Virus record (IMG/VR): IMGVR_UViG_3300017967_005160
Span: 1-41,438 of that record
Reading direction: 5' to 3' (one strand)
Length of the DNA stretch: 41,438 bases
DNA from: a virus
Of the stretch, positions 31,142 to 38,254 are shown one piece after another. The first letter of the stretch is position 1, and each line of letters starts with the position of its first letter. A program made the position numbers and the translations under genes. The notes under the pieces were generated by a model, which worked only from the letters and a program-made list of their open reading frames with translations, was not told where the DNA came from and made no database searches.

Positions 31142-31785
31142 TCTTGTGGTCCTGCGTGTCTGTGCCACTTGTTATGGCGGACTATGCTGAGCTTGTTGCA
31201 CTTCATTACGTACTTGTCTCTGACCCTATAGGACCACTCAACGTCTTCTTCCTCATTCCACACAAGATCTTCGTTTAGTGGTTCTTCTAGCATTACGTGC
31301 TTCTTGACTATAAAGAATCCTCCAGAGATGTACATGAACCTTGTCTGCGTCCAGTCATCATAGTCTAAAGCCCAAGCCCTTCCATGACCGGGCTTATCCC
31401 AAAGTGACCAGTCCATTGGGTTTCGTCTTCCGGTAATCAGGAATTGTGGGCATGAGCAAATTTCCCAGTCTGTGTCGAAATTCTTGAAACCCCAATACCA
31501 ATCCTTGTCGAAGATGTGATAGTCGTGCATTAGTACGATATTCTCGTACTTGGCTTCATTTGCGAGAATGTTTTTCTTCTTGGTGATCCAACGTGGCTTT
31601 ACTGTCTCATCAAAGGGTATGTGTCTAATGTCGTCAGCGATAAGCCTTGACGTATCACCGTCTCCAATGAATAGGATTTCGTAATTTGGTATATTCTGCT
31701 TGCGTATCGAATTGACTATTTCGGTCAATCTTCCGGCATCTGAGTAATCAGTTGTTATGCCGAATGTCCAGTTGTCATTACTCAT
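31138..31785 (-). CDS. GT2-like glycosyltransferase
   Basis: 215 aa from ATG 31785, just after AGGTGA; a GTG 6 bases upstream is also possible. The beginning GITTDYSDAGRLTEIVNSIR and YEILFIGDGDTSRL is the Rossmann start of GT-A enzymes, VLMHDYHIFDKDWY replaces the classic DxD, and WNEEEDVEWSYRVRDKYVMK carries the ED motif before the acceptor helix. Slightly short for the family. It overlaps the HNH gene by 8 bases and the HAD fusion by ATGA. Confidence 0.7.
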   Translation of the reverse strand: MSNDNWTFGITTDYSDAGRLTEIVNSIRKQNIPNYEILFIGDGDTSRLIADDIRHIPFDETVKPRWITKKKNILANEAKYENIVLMHDYHIFDKDWYWGFKNFDTDWEICSCPQFLITGRRNPMDWSLWDKPGHGRAWALDYDDWTQTRFMYISGGFFIVKKHVMLEEPLNEDLVWNEEEDVEWSYRVRDKYVMKCNKLSIVRHNKWHRHAGPQE

Positions 31786-32284
31786 CGTCACCTACCCAGA
31801 ATGGCTCTGTAAATTTACCATTGATGAAGTTTATTCTAATACGCTTCGCTTCTACTAATCCAGCCGGTGTGTTTAACCAACGTGGTAGGTGTAGGCCTAC
31901 CATTTCTGCTTCTAGTGGATTCTCGGTTATCCTCCTGTGGCAAGGCCTGCACACTGCAAGTAAGTTGCTCTTGTCTAGAATGTCGCCACCCTGCGATCTG
32001 TTGACAATTTCGTGTACATCTTGTGTTCTTCTGACATGGCACACTCCCAGCTTTGGCGTGGAGGACGTGCTCTTTGGGTCTGGTAGGCGCATGTAACCGT
32101 CGTATACGTGATACACCACACAAGCAGAGCACTTCTGTGATTGAAGCATTTCCTCAACAATCTTACGACGCTCTACATACTTGTCCTTCATCTTCTTTGA
32201 TCGCTTGTTCAGCGGAGTCTTTGACTTCAGCTTACTTTCACCACGCTTCAGCGGTGTCCTCTTCAGTGGCTTTCCACGCTTCAT
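31778..32284 (-). CDS. HNH endonuclease
   Basis: 168 aa. The N-terminal 45 residues are Lys/Arg-rich (MKRGKPLKRTPLKRGESKLK), suited to DNA binding. Then KCSACVVYHVYDG gives a C-x2-C knuckle, and DVHEIVNRSQGG, SNLLAVCRPCHRRITENP is the HNH core with a second C-x2-C. Phage HNH proteins may be free-standing homing nucleases or help DNA packaging; being inside a sugar cluster, far from the terminase, the homing type is more likely. ATGA overlaps with both neighbours keep it within the unit. Confidence 0.8.
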   Translation of the reverse strand: MKRGKPLKRTPLKRGESKLKSKTPLNKRSKKMKDKYVERRKIVEEMLQSQKCSACVVYHVYDGYMRLPDPKSTSSTPKLGVCHVRRTQDVHEIVNRSQGGDILDKSNLLAVCRPCHRRITENPLEAEMVGLHLPRWLNTPAGLVEAKRIRINFINGKFTEPFWVGDDE

Positions 32285-33414
32285 GGGATGAAGCTTTCTA
32301 TAGCAGCGAGCAGATTCTTAGCGCCAACTGTTACATCAAGTTGCTTTACTAACTCGTAATTCTCATCAGCAATCTCTTGACGAACTTTGGCATCAAGTAG
32401 GTTTTTTATCTTTTTGGGAAAGTCTCCATCCCGACGTGCAAGTATACCAATCCCATACTCCTCATGTAAGCGCCGATACTCGGCGGAGGAAGATGCTATA
32501 AATGGAACACCGGCAGCGGCATACTCAATTCCCTTGATCCAAGACTTTGCGTCATTGAAAGGTATTGACGTTAGGGGAACTAAGCCTATATCAAAGTTTA
32601 CGCCTTTTCCTAGCTCGGTGGGAGGGAGGAACGGTGTGGTAGTCACCATCCCTGCTTCAACCTTTATCTCATCCCAGAACTTAGGAACTCCGACTATATT
32701 GATATGTCCGGTATGATGCCAAGTGGCCATTTTGGATATTTGTGAAGACAGGCCTCTCAGTATGTGTAAATCACCGCTTCGGTGAGACGTTGATCCCATC
32801 CAACCGACAACAGGTGTTCCTGAATCGTGCCGGATGTGGTCTCTTTTTTTGAAGGTTGACATCTGAACGTAGTTCTGATGCATCACACAATTCTTGTTCC
32901 ACTTCGTCATCTTCTCAGTGAGGAATGGTGTGGATGTTATAACTCCAGTAGAGTTCTTAATCATTTCTTTGTAATGTTCAATGTTTTCGTTGGGATTGTT
33001 TTTGGGGTCGGACAATCTATGCGCTGCATTCAGCGGGCTGAGTCCCCAATACCAATCATCGACATCGTTGATGATTATTTGACCGTTTTTGATGGCTTCC
33101 TTCATGTCACGCAATGCATCCTTGTGCATGTATCGCTGCATTACGACAACATCGCAATCAAAGTGATCACCGTTATCCCACGTGTGTACCCCAAAAAGCT
33201 TGCGCTTATTATCGAAGGCCAAAATGCCCAAAGCGCAATCCACACCTAGCTTCTTGAGCTCTGGCACATACTGACCAATTCTTATGTGGCCAGATCCGCC
33301 CATAACCAACTTATTGTTGGTGTCGCGAAGTGATCTAGACCAGTCATTACTAGCAAAGCCTATCTTCAGTCGTTTGCTTCGCGGAACGACCATTTCCCAT
33401 TTATCGCTTCCCAT
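32281..33414 (-). CDS. GT4-like glycosyltransferase
   Basis: 377 aa. A GT-B fold is suggested by the N-terminal KIGFASNDWSRSLRDTNNKL and GSGHIRIGQYVPELKKLGVD, then VVVMQRYMHKDAL, VVGWMGSTSHRSGD at the second Rossmann domain, and IEYAAAGVPFIASSSAEYRR with the family's E-x-x-A-x-G-x-P. The start at 33414 lies 49 bases inside the preceding gene; a second ATG at 33393 is possible, and neither has a clear ribosome site. Part of the sugar cluster. Donor and acceptor not known. Confidence 0.75.
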   Translation of the reverse strand: MGSDKWEMVVPRSKRLKIGFASNDWSRSLRDTNNKLVMGGSGHIRIGQYVPELKKLGVDCALGILAFDNKRKLFGVHTWDNGDHFDCDVVVMQRYMHKDALRDMKEAIKNGQIIINDVDDWYWGLSPLNAAHRLSDPKNNPNENIEHYKEMIKNSTGVITSTPFLTEKMTKWNKNCVMHQNYVQMSTFKKRDHIRHDSGTPVVGWMGSTSHRSGDLHILRGLSSQISKMATWHHTGHINIVGVPKFWDEIKVEAGMVTTTPFLPPTELGKGVNFDIGLVPLTSIPFNDAKSWIKGIEYAAAGVPFIASSSAEYRRLHEEYGIGILARRDGDFPKKIKNLLDAKVRQEIADENYELVKQLDVTVGAKNLLAAIESFIP

Positions 33415-33836
33415 AACTGCCTGTCTGTTTTGTCGTACGAATTATTTTCTTTCTTCAACCGCATATGCTCAACTATAGCATCCTTCAAGAATGAAGACAA
33501 CTTCATATCCTTGGACACTGCGCCGACAGATATTAGCCTATCCGCCTCAGCCAACCGCTTCTCTGCGTGGTACCTGAATCTTTCTGCTTTATCTATCTTT
33601 GCTGATATGCTTTCTGCTGGATCAGTGACAAAATCTTCGTTGTAGATGTTTCTCAGGTGATCGGCTTCGGCAGTCAGTTCTTTGATTTGATCGTTTACGT
33701 TGTTTATTATGGCAATGAGAGATTCTCTCCACTGCTCTCTGTGCTCCTGACTTCTTAGCAAATCGTGGGTCACTGAGTCGCTTTTCCCCTTGATGTCTTC
33801 CGACACCATCAGCGCAAACTCCTTTGGCGGTATCAT
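33366..33836 (-). CDS. Coiled-coil hypothetical protein, 156 aa
   Basis: Start ATG 33836 overlaps the upstream stop (TGATG). Nearly all helix: MIPPKEFALMVSEDIKGKSD, IAIINNVNDQIKELTAEADH, then KIDKAERFRYHAEKRLAEAD and a Lys-rich end. No motif. It sits between the Cas4-like nuclease and the glycosyltransferases, so it may be a partner of the recombination proteins. Confidence 0.55.
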   Translation of the reverse strand: MIPPKEFALMVSEDIKGKSDSVTHDLLRSQEHREQWRESLIAIINNVNDQIKELTAEADHLRNIYNEDFVTDPAESISAKIDKAERFRYHAEKRLAEADRLISVGAVSKDMKLSSFLKDAIVEHMRLKKENNSYDKTDRQLWEAINGKWSFREAND

Positions 33837-34627
33837 CACTTCTTCCAAGCAGGGCATATCGACTGGAAGCTACACCAGTTGCACAGGGGGCCAGTTCTGC
33901 ACTCAAACTCTCCAGTTGAGCAGCTCTCTATTACCTCATCCCATGTATTGCGGATAGTTTTTCTTACGGAGTCTCTCAACTCTTCTGTTGCTTCGTACCT
34001 GACTACGCTGGGTCCTTTGAGGTACAGTAGCTCGCCTACCGCTGCCTTCTTTCCGGTTATAGCCTCAAGAAGATCGACGTAGATCATTATCTGCATCTTC
34101 TTCTCCCACTCGTATTGTGGGCGAGGCTTCTTTCCTGTCTTGTAGTCAGATACAATTATGTTGCCGTCTTCATTCTCGTACCATCTGTCGATGATTCCAA
34201 AAATAGGAACACCCATAATTTCGCCTTCAACCTTATCTTCAAGACCGCCGGGCTTTAGGGTTCGTGGGTCTTCAAGCTGGAAATAGTTCTCAACGCACCA
34301 CCACACCTTCCAGCGAAACTCGTTAACGTCAGACTTCTCTTCAAGCTGCTCGTACTCGGCCATCCACTTCTCATGCCAGAGATTCTTGGCAATGCTTCGG
34401 GCGTTGTCCATTGTGCGCTCATCTGGGTCGAAGTCGAATAGTAACTCCAGAACCTCGTGCACAAATGAACCGACAACTTGAGCTTCGGTGGAAGGCTCCT
34501 TTATCTTGTCAAGCTTTGAAAACTTGAATCGCATCGGACACTGATTGAACGTGCCAATGGACGAAGGAGACATGTACTTCGGTAGCCCATAGGGTATGTT
34601 GCCTATGGGCAGTTGGTCTTGCATCAC
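33836..34627 (-). CDS. Cas4/RecB-like PD-(D/E)XK exonuclease with Fe-S cysteines
   Basis: 263 aa. The nuclease residues are in order: GSFVHEVLELLF (His), GIIDRWYENEDG (Asp), VSDYKTGKK (D-x-K) and QIMIYVDLLEAI (helix with Gln/Tyr). A Fe-S-type set is formed by C30 (FNQCPMRF) with the C-terminal CRTGPLCNWCSFQSIC. This is the Cas4 / AddB-like phage exonuclease that makes single-strand ends for the annealing protein. It can start at GTG 34627 (GTGA) or ATG 34624 (TGATG) next to the Rad52-like gene. Together they form the usual phage annealing-recombination pair. Confidence 0.85.
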   Translation of the reverse strand: MMQDQLPIGNIPYGLPKYMSPSSIGTFNQCPMRFKFSKLDKIKEPSTEAQVVGSFVHEVLELLFDFDPDERTMDNARSIAKNLWHEKWMAEYEQLEEKSDVNEFRWKVWWCVENYFQLEDPRTLKPGGLEDKVEGEIMGVPIFGIIDRWYENEDGNIIVSDYKTGKKPRPQYEWEKKMQIMIYVDLLEAITGKKAAVGELLYLKGPSVVRYEATEELRDSVRKTIRNTWDEVIESCSTGEFECRTGPLCNWCSFQSICPAWKK

Positions 34628-35265
34628 TGCCCTTCTTCGCTGCGGATATTCTTCACAAAGTTGAGAATATCTGACAGCATGGTATTAGTGATATTGTTGG
34701 CAACGAAGTCCTTACCTGCCCCAATGTCTTCCCAATACTTCTTGGCCATGATCCTGTGATCTTCCGACAGCCCATTAAGGAGATTCCGGAGCTTGTCGAA
34801 ATGATCGTTGGAAATTGGATTATTGGCAGCATCAGCAGTCTCTTCAAGAGCAATCGACTCTTCAGTTCTCGCCAGATAAAGGCCAACGCCCAAATGTTGA
34901 GCGGCTTTCTTCAGGGCGTCAGAAACAGCACCCTTCATCTCGTCACCGAGATCAACAATGTCGCCGTTCTTGGTGCGCTTGATCTTCTGACCTCCAATAC
35001 CGTGCTTGACGACGGTGAGAGCGGGGGCGTCGTTTGTTGGTACGAAGGTAGCCGAAAGCTCAACATGAGCTACGATGAAGTCGGGGTCAAGGGCATCACG
35101 CTCGCAGCATATGATCTTGTATGACCACATGTCGACACCCAAGACCTTGTTTAGCCGAGTGATAATTTCACTTACTGGGATATAGGTGAGAGTTGCCCCA
35201 CCCTTTTTTAGCTGACGCTCAACTTCCCTTGGGAATGGCTCCGACAGATCGTTAAATACACTCAT
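34624..35265 (-). CDS. Rad52/Rad22-type single-strand annealing protein
   Basis: 213 aa. The N-terminal 135 residues fit the Rad52_Rad22 fold: FPREVERQLKKGGATLTYIP, VSEIITRLNKVLGVDMWSYK, FIVAHVELSATFV, then GDEMKGAVSDALKKAAQHLG, the best-conserved helix, and LYLARTEESIALE. The C-terminal 75 residues are helical. AAGGAG stands before ATG 35265, which overlaps the preceding stop. It anneals complementary single strands during replication or repair and works with the Cas4-like exonuclease downstream. Confidence 0.85.
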   Translation of the reverse strand: MSVFNDLSEPFPREVERQLKKGGATLTYIPVSEIITRLNKVLGVDMWSYKIICCERDALDPDFIVAHVELSATFVPTNDAPALTVVKHGIGGQKIKRTKNGDIVDLGDEMKGAVSDALKKAAQHLGVGLYLARTEESIALEETADAANNPISNDHFDKLRNLLNGLSEDHRIMAKKYWEDIGAGKDFVANNITNTMLSDILNFVKNIRSEEGQ

Positions 35266-35759
35266 GATGTTCTCCTTATTACTAGGTTTGTCTTTCCTTC
35301 TGAAACTTCACAGTACTCGTCTGGATCTATGTGTAGATCCTTGAGGTTGGTTGCTCGCCAGTATGACACTGCGCCGTACTTCATCATTTCCAGCATCATC
35401 TCTACTGGCGACTTAGTAACCTCGCCAGTGTCTAGGTCGATGGATGACTGATAGATTCTCTGAGCTACTGCCGTGCTCATAGCTTCATGATCCCACGACT
35501 TTCGGCTTGAGCCCTTCTTGATCTCAATTGTTCCGTTCTTTATTTGCGCTGGCTCTTTTAGGTACCTGACTTTGCCGACAACTTTATCTTGATAGAAGGA
35601 CATCAAGTCGGACACTACAGACTTCAGCTCGTGTATGTCACCGGCGATTTCAAACATCTCGTCATTTGAATCTTCTTCGATGATATCGACGTTGTTGAGT
35701 AAGTCGCTGCAGGAGCTTATCGCCTGCTCAACCGCAGCTCTGAATTCTTCCTTGTTCAT
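35262..35759 (-). CDS. Recombination-unit hypothetical protein, 165 aa
   Basis: First gene of the large recombination/sugar unit. N-terminus helical (MNKEEFRAAVEQAISSCSDL), then LKSVVSDLMSFYQDKVVGKV, a middle with SSRKSWDHEAMSTAVAQRIY, and a C-terminus with LHIDPDEYCEVSEGKTNLVI. Similar proteins stand before Rad52- or RecT-like genes in actinophages, but I cannot name a domain. CGGAG precedes the ATG, and a near-consensus promoter (TTGACA-17-TAGACT) is 32 bases upstream. Confidence 0.55.
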   Translation of the reverse strand: MNKEEFRAAVEQAISSCSDLLNNVDIIEEDSNDEMFEIAGDIHELKSVVSDLMSFYQDKVVGKVRYLKEPAQIKNGTIEIKKGSSRKSWDHEAMSTAVAQRIYQSSIDLDTGEVTKSPVEMMLEMMKYGAVSYWRATNLKDLHIDPDEYCEVSEGKTNLVIRRTS

Positions 35760-35790
35760 TTTTCTCCGTTAGTAGGTAGTAGATACGACT

Positions 35791-35819
35791 AGTCTACCTG
35801 CTTCACGGAGTCGTGTCAA
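35791..35819 (-). promoter_or_regulatory. Promoter of the recombination/sugar unit
   Basis: Minus strand TTGACA (35814-35819), 17 bases, TAGACT (35791-35796). A perfect 8-base palindrome GACTAGTC (35787-35794) overlaps the -10 and could be an operator. The -35 overlaps the stop of the upstream 35816-36208 gene. Confidence 0.7.
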
Positions 35820-36208
35820 TTTTCTTCCAGTATGCGTTGCAGTGCGTCGTCCAGAGAAGACTCAGACGGCGTACTTGTAACTATCACTTCGGCTAGAACT
35901 TGGGAAAGCATATCGCTAAAGTACTGAGTGCTTATTTGGTGGGCACGAATGCTGGCTTCTTCTTCGCTATCACAGTCTCGTATACCCCTGACAACAAGAT
36001 CAGAGATTGTTTCTTTCACGTAACCTTCCAGATACCCGGTGGTTACCCCAATAAGCATTTTTTCGTCATGCCATGACAGGCATGTGTAATCTTTAGTTGT
36101 TGCATTGTCTGGTACCTGAATGAAGGTTATCTCAACATCACCACGTGCAAGTACGGCGAGTATGTCTTGATTGTCATCATCGAAGTCTGTATATTCGTAA
36201 CTAGCCAT
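35816..36208 (-). CDS. Hypothetical protein, 130 aa
   Basis: Acidic and unrecognised: MASYEYTDFDDDNQDILAVL, VEITFIQVPDNATTKDYTCL, then a helical C-terminal half (EEEASIRAHQISTQYFSDML). The beta-rich first half followed by helices has no known motif. It overlaps the whiB gene by 8 bases and shares its transcript, so the two are probably expressed together from the promoter at 36455-36483. Confidence 0.5.
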   Translation of the reverse strand: MASYEYTDFDDDNQDILAVLARGDVEITFIQVPDNATTKDYTCLSWHDEKMLIGVTTGYLEGYVKETISDLVVRGIRDCDSEEEASIRAHQISTQYFSDMLSQVLAEVIVTSTPSESSLDDALQRILEEN

Positions 36209-36428
36209 TCTGTACCCTTGTAAGTTCAGGTCCGGTCATTCCTCCCCAAACACCTATAGTTATTCCTTCGCTTATAGCCATTTGTCTACAGTCTTCTGTA
36301 TTATTACACATATTTTTGCATATGTTTGCGGCTTTACGTCGATCCGAAGGTTTGGTAGAGAAGAATATCTCAGTGTTTCCTTGACAGGGAGCAACCTTGA
36401 ACCATGAAGGACAATTAATTTGTAACAT
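36201..36428 (-). CDS. WhiB-family Fe-S regulator
   Basis: 75 aa. Cys residues at 15 (APCQG), 37, 41 and 47 (ICKNMCNNTEDC), then the GVWGG turn at 59-63 and a short basic tail. WhiB proteins bind a 4Fe-4S cluster and steer the host sigma factor; they are found only in Actinobacteria and their phages, which is the best host evidence in the window. The usual spacing is C-x2-C-x5-C, here C-x3-C-x5-C, confirmed in the nucleotides. An extra Cys is present at 6. AGAGGT precedes the ATG. Divergent promoters lie just upstream, so it may control both directions. Confidence 0.9.
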   Translation of the reverse strand: MLQINCPSWFKVAPCQGNTEIFFSTKPSDRRKAANICKNMCNNTEDCRQMAISEGITIGVWGGMTGPELTRVQNG

Positions 36429-36454
36429 TGTTTACCTCTATCATCGTGCTGCGT

Positions 36455-36483
36455 ATTTTACACAATCACTGTCAAGCGGACAA
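36455..36483 (-). promoter_or_regulatory. Promoter of whiB
   Basis: Minus strand TTGTCC (36478-36483), 17 bases, TAAAAT (36455-36460), then a leader of about 20 bases containing the AGAGGT ribosome site. It runs back to back with the plus-strand promoter at 36497. Confidence 0.55.
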
Positions 36484-36501
36484 ACGAACATTGAGCTTGA
36501 C
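36471..36501. repeat. Dyad between the divergent promoters (operator candidate)
   Basis: GTCAAGC (36471-36477) and its inverted copy GCTTGAC (36495-36501), 17 bases apart, centred between the two -35 boxes. Each arm reads GCTTGAC on one strand and the plus-strand arm contributes to the -35. A dimeric regulator bound here could affect whiB and the rightward transcript together. Confidence 0.5.
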
Positions 36502-36526
36502 CCAACCTCCCGAGCCGATGTACACT
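36497..36526 (+). promoter_or_regulatory. Rightward promoter upstream of the leader ORF
   Basis: TTGACC (36497-36502), 18-base spacer, TACACT (36521-36526). The predicted start near 36533 is followed by the palindrome CTAGTGACTAG (36536-36546) and an AAAAGGAGAA ribosome site. Confidence 0.5.
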
Positions 36527-36976
36527 ACGGACAAACTAGTGACTAGACCAAAAAGGAGAAGATGGTCAACAGCAACCGGGAAATCCCGATGACATAATGT
36601 TCTACTGAAGAGTCGGTGGGTTAGGCGCGTTACGTACTGGAATTTACTGACAATGAGGGCACGCCCCAACAAAGAGGAACGATATGGATCACACGATACG
36701 TCGGATCACGCGCTTGAGCGAGCGCCCGACCTCTGCACGATGAGCATCAAGCCTTGAGGAAAGGGTTCGTATCTAGCAAACGCCCATGCGGATACGGCAC
36801 ACGGGTTACCAGAGCCAAATCTGGGGAGCGTCGGCAGTTCTGAAAAAATAGGAGCTGTTTGGGACTCATGATGTAGATGGGTATTGATTTTACTTACGGG
36901 TTCGTCCTAGGCATTGGTGATGGGTGCGCTTACATCCACACGAATGGGTGGTGGACTATGCTCAAAATTATGAGGG
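36527..36976 (+). other. Non-coding leader region with a mini-ORF and hairpins
   Basis: No ordinary gene in about 450 bases. A mini-ORF at 36562-36597 (MVNSNREIPMT, 11 aa) has a perfect ribosome site, so it may be a leader peptide. A second short frame starts after AGAGGA at 36684 (19 aa). Between 36700 and 36824 are several hairpins: 36700-36704 with 36726-36730 enclosing 36710-36714 with 36721-36725; 36752-36755 with 36761-36764; 36768-36773 with 36791-36796; 36809-36813 with 36820-36824. This could be a structured small RNA or an attenuator. No tRNA, tmRNA or RNase P pattern was recognised. A 48-codon frame at 36877-37023 has no ribosome site and ends in the tRNA. Confidence 0.35.
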
Positions 36977-37005
36977 TTGTAAAAGTTTTGGAAGCACGGT
37001 ATAGT
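36977..37005 (+). promoter_or_regulatory. Promoter of the tRNA gene
   Basis: TTGTAA (36977-36982), 17 bases, TATAGT (37000-37005), ending 8 bases before the 5' end of tRNA-Arg. Confidence 0.65.
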
Positions 37006-37013
37006 GTGATTGC

Positions 37014-37086
37014 GCCCTTGTAGCTCAGAGGATAGAGCATCGGACTTCTAATCCGCAGGTCGCAGGTTCGAATCCTGCCGGGGGCA
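37014..37086 (+). tRNA. tRNA-Arg (anticodon TCT)
   Basis: Full cloverleaf of 73 bases. Acceptor stem GCCCTTG with CGGGGGC (two G-T pairs), D stem GCTC/GAGC, anticodon loop CTTCTAA with TCT at 37047-37049, T arm GCAGG-TTCGAAT-CCTGC, discriminator A at 37086. No CCA is encoded. One anticodon-stem pair (first T against C) is a mismatch. It reads AGA/AGG, which phage genes here use often (for example in the third codon of recA) and which are rare in many GC-rich Actinobacteria. Confidence 0.92.
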
Positions 37087-37093
37087 CTGAGAC

Positions 37094-37121
37094 TTGACTA
37101 AGCCGCCGATGCTGATAGAAT
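37094..37121 (+). promoter_or_regulatory. Promoter of the DNA methyltransferase (leaderless)
   Basis: TTGACT (37094-37099), 16-base spacer, TAGAAT (37116-37121), 6 bases, ATG at 37128. No ribosome site. It starts 8 bases after the tRNA gene. Confidence 0.7.
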
Positions 37122-37127
37122 TGTGGC

Positions 37128-37853
37128 ATGGCAATACCGTTCAAGCTACTCAACATGAGAGCAACAGAAGTAGGAATATACGCGAGGGAGTATGCTGTCC
37201 CAAAGGCTGAGTTAATCTTCACTGATCCCCCATTCGGAACAGGGAAGGTACAGTCAAACGGAAGCGCATACTACATGGACGCACTTGAGCACGACGACGT
37301 TCTCAAAGATCTAGGATACGCAGCCGACAACTTCATGGCTGACGATGGAACTATGGTGATAGTTTGCGACTATAGACTCGCTTACTACGTTGTTCCGCAT
37401 CTTCTAAACAATCACGATTTAAACTTACGTGGTGAAATAATTTGGGAGTTTGGTTTAGGTAGACCAAGAACCGACTGGTGGCCAAACAGGCACAATCACC
37501 TTCTTACCTTCACCAAGAAGGGACATCGTGGTAAGTTCAACCCAAGCGCAATGCCTAGGGAGCGCAGGCTCGCCCCGAAGAAGGGATATCCCGACGATAA
37601 GCCAGCTGGTTCGGTGTGGAACTACACAATGAGCAACACGGATCCGGAAAGAGTTGAGTATCCAAATCAGAAGTCAACTAAGCTAATAGATCCATTTATA
37701 CTTGCACACACAGAAGAAGGCGATACGGTCATTGATATTTTTTGTGGGAGCGGATCAACGGGAGTAAGTGCACTCAAGCACGGAAGAAAGTTTGTTGGAC
37801 TTGACATTAACCCCGTAGCAATAGAGGCGACACTAGACAGACTTACTTCTTAG
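37128..37853 (+). CDS. DNA methyltransferase, beta-class (N6-A or N4-C)
   Basis: 241 aa. The catalytic motif is FTDPPFGTGK (D-P-P-F) near residue 32, ahead of the SAM-binding motif VIDIFCGSGSTGVSAL and FVGLDINPVA near the C-terminus. That order (IV before I) defines the beta class of N6-adenine/N4-cytosine methylases. In between, IIWEFGLGRPRTDWWPNRHN and TFTKKGHRGKFNP form the target-binding region; SVWNYTMSNTD and PNQKSTKLIDPFI fit motif X. No restriction enzyme is adjacent, so it is an orphan enzyme, most likely protecting phage DNA. The specificity cannot be read. Overlaps the convergent gene by 11 bases. Confidence 0.88.
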   Translation: MAIPFKLLNMRATEVGIYAREYAVPKAELIFTDPPFGTGKVQSNGSAYYMDALEHDDVLKDLGYAADNFMADDGTMVIVCDYRLAYYVVPHLLNNHDLNLRGEIIWEFGLGRPRTDWWPNRHNHLLTFTKKGHRGKFNPSAMPRERRLAPKKGYPDDKPAGSVWNYTMSNTDPERVEYPNQKSTKLIDPFILAHTEEGDTVIDIFCGSGSTGVSALKHGRKFVGLDINPVAIEATLDRLTS

Positions 37854-38196
37854 TTATGTCGCGAATCTGCATGGAGTCTAGATATATCGTCGCCATGCCA
37901 AATCCAACCTGAACAGAATCTAACGGAACCTTAAAGTATGAAGATATTGCTGCTTGGGTTTTAAGTGAGTCCAGTGGATCATCGCTTTCAATGACGGAAG
38001 TATCGTAAAGTTCAACAACAGTTGAAACATCTTCGTTTATGCAGAGTCGGCAAGAAACTCTATCCGTCTCTATGTTGGGCTTGCGAGGTCTTGTGACCCT
38101 ATGACCGCAGCTGAGTTCCACAACCCAACTGGTGTCGCCATAGTCACCCACCCTAACGGCAGATACTATACTTCGCCTTGGTCCACGCTTGCTCAT
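37843..38196 (-). CDS. Small Cys/His protein, 117 aa
   Basis: Basic N-terminus (MSKRGPRRSIVSAVRVGDYG), then VVELSCGHRV and VSCRLCINEDV: one C-x-H and one C-x2-C that could hold a zinc. The second half (SLKTQAAISSYFKVPLDSVQ) is helical and ends in a beta-like segment. Unknown role. It stands on the opposite strand between the methyltransferase and recA. Its extended -10 (TGTTATAAT) is 6 bases before the ATG, so it too seems leaderless. Confidence 0.55.
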   Translation of the reverse strand: MSKRGPRRSIVSAVRVGDYGDTSWVVELSCGHRVTRPRKPNIETDRVSCRLCINEDVSTVVELYDTSVIESDDPLDSLKTQAAISSYFKVPLDSVQVGFGMATIYLDSMQIRDITKK

Positions 38197-38202
38197 ATTT
38201 CA

Positions 38203-38211
38203 ATTATAACA
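38203..38211 (-). promoter_or_regulatory. Extended -10 promoter of the 37843-38196 gene (leaderless)
   Basis: Minus strand TGTTATAAT: perfect TATAAT (38203-38208) with an upstream TG, then 6 bases and the ATG at 38196. The -35 is poor, which an extended -10 can replace. Confidence 0.6.
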
Positions 38212-38219
38212 TCGCTAGC

Positions 38220-38248
38220 TTGACTGGAGAAAGGACTACCCCTACAAT
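38220..38248 (+). promoter_or_regulatory. Promoter of recA (leaderless)
   Basis: TTGACT (38220-38225), exactly 17 bases, TACAAT (38243-38248), 6 bases, ATG at 38255. No ribosome site. Nearly the same layout as the methyltransferase promoter. No SOS-box-like palindrome was seen. Confidence 0.7.
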
Positions 38249-38254
38249 AGCGCT

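Noticed and set aside
36472-36672. 66-aa minus-strand frame in the whiB upstream region
   Set aside because: Covers the divergent promoters and the mini-ORF, has no ribosome site and no protein-like pattern.
36877-37023. 48-codon plus-strand frame (MGIDFTYGFVLGIGDG...) before the tRNA
   Set aside because: No ribosome site, ends inside the tRNA, and contains the tRNA promoter. Could be real but not supported.
37025-37222. Minus-strand frame of 65 aa containing PPAGFEPATCGLEVRCS
   Set aside because: This phrase is the well-known false translation of the antisense strand of a tRNA gene. The tRNA at 37014-37086 explains it.
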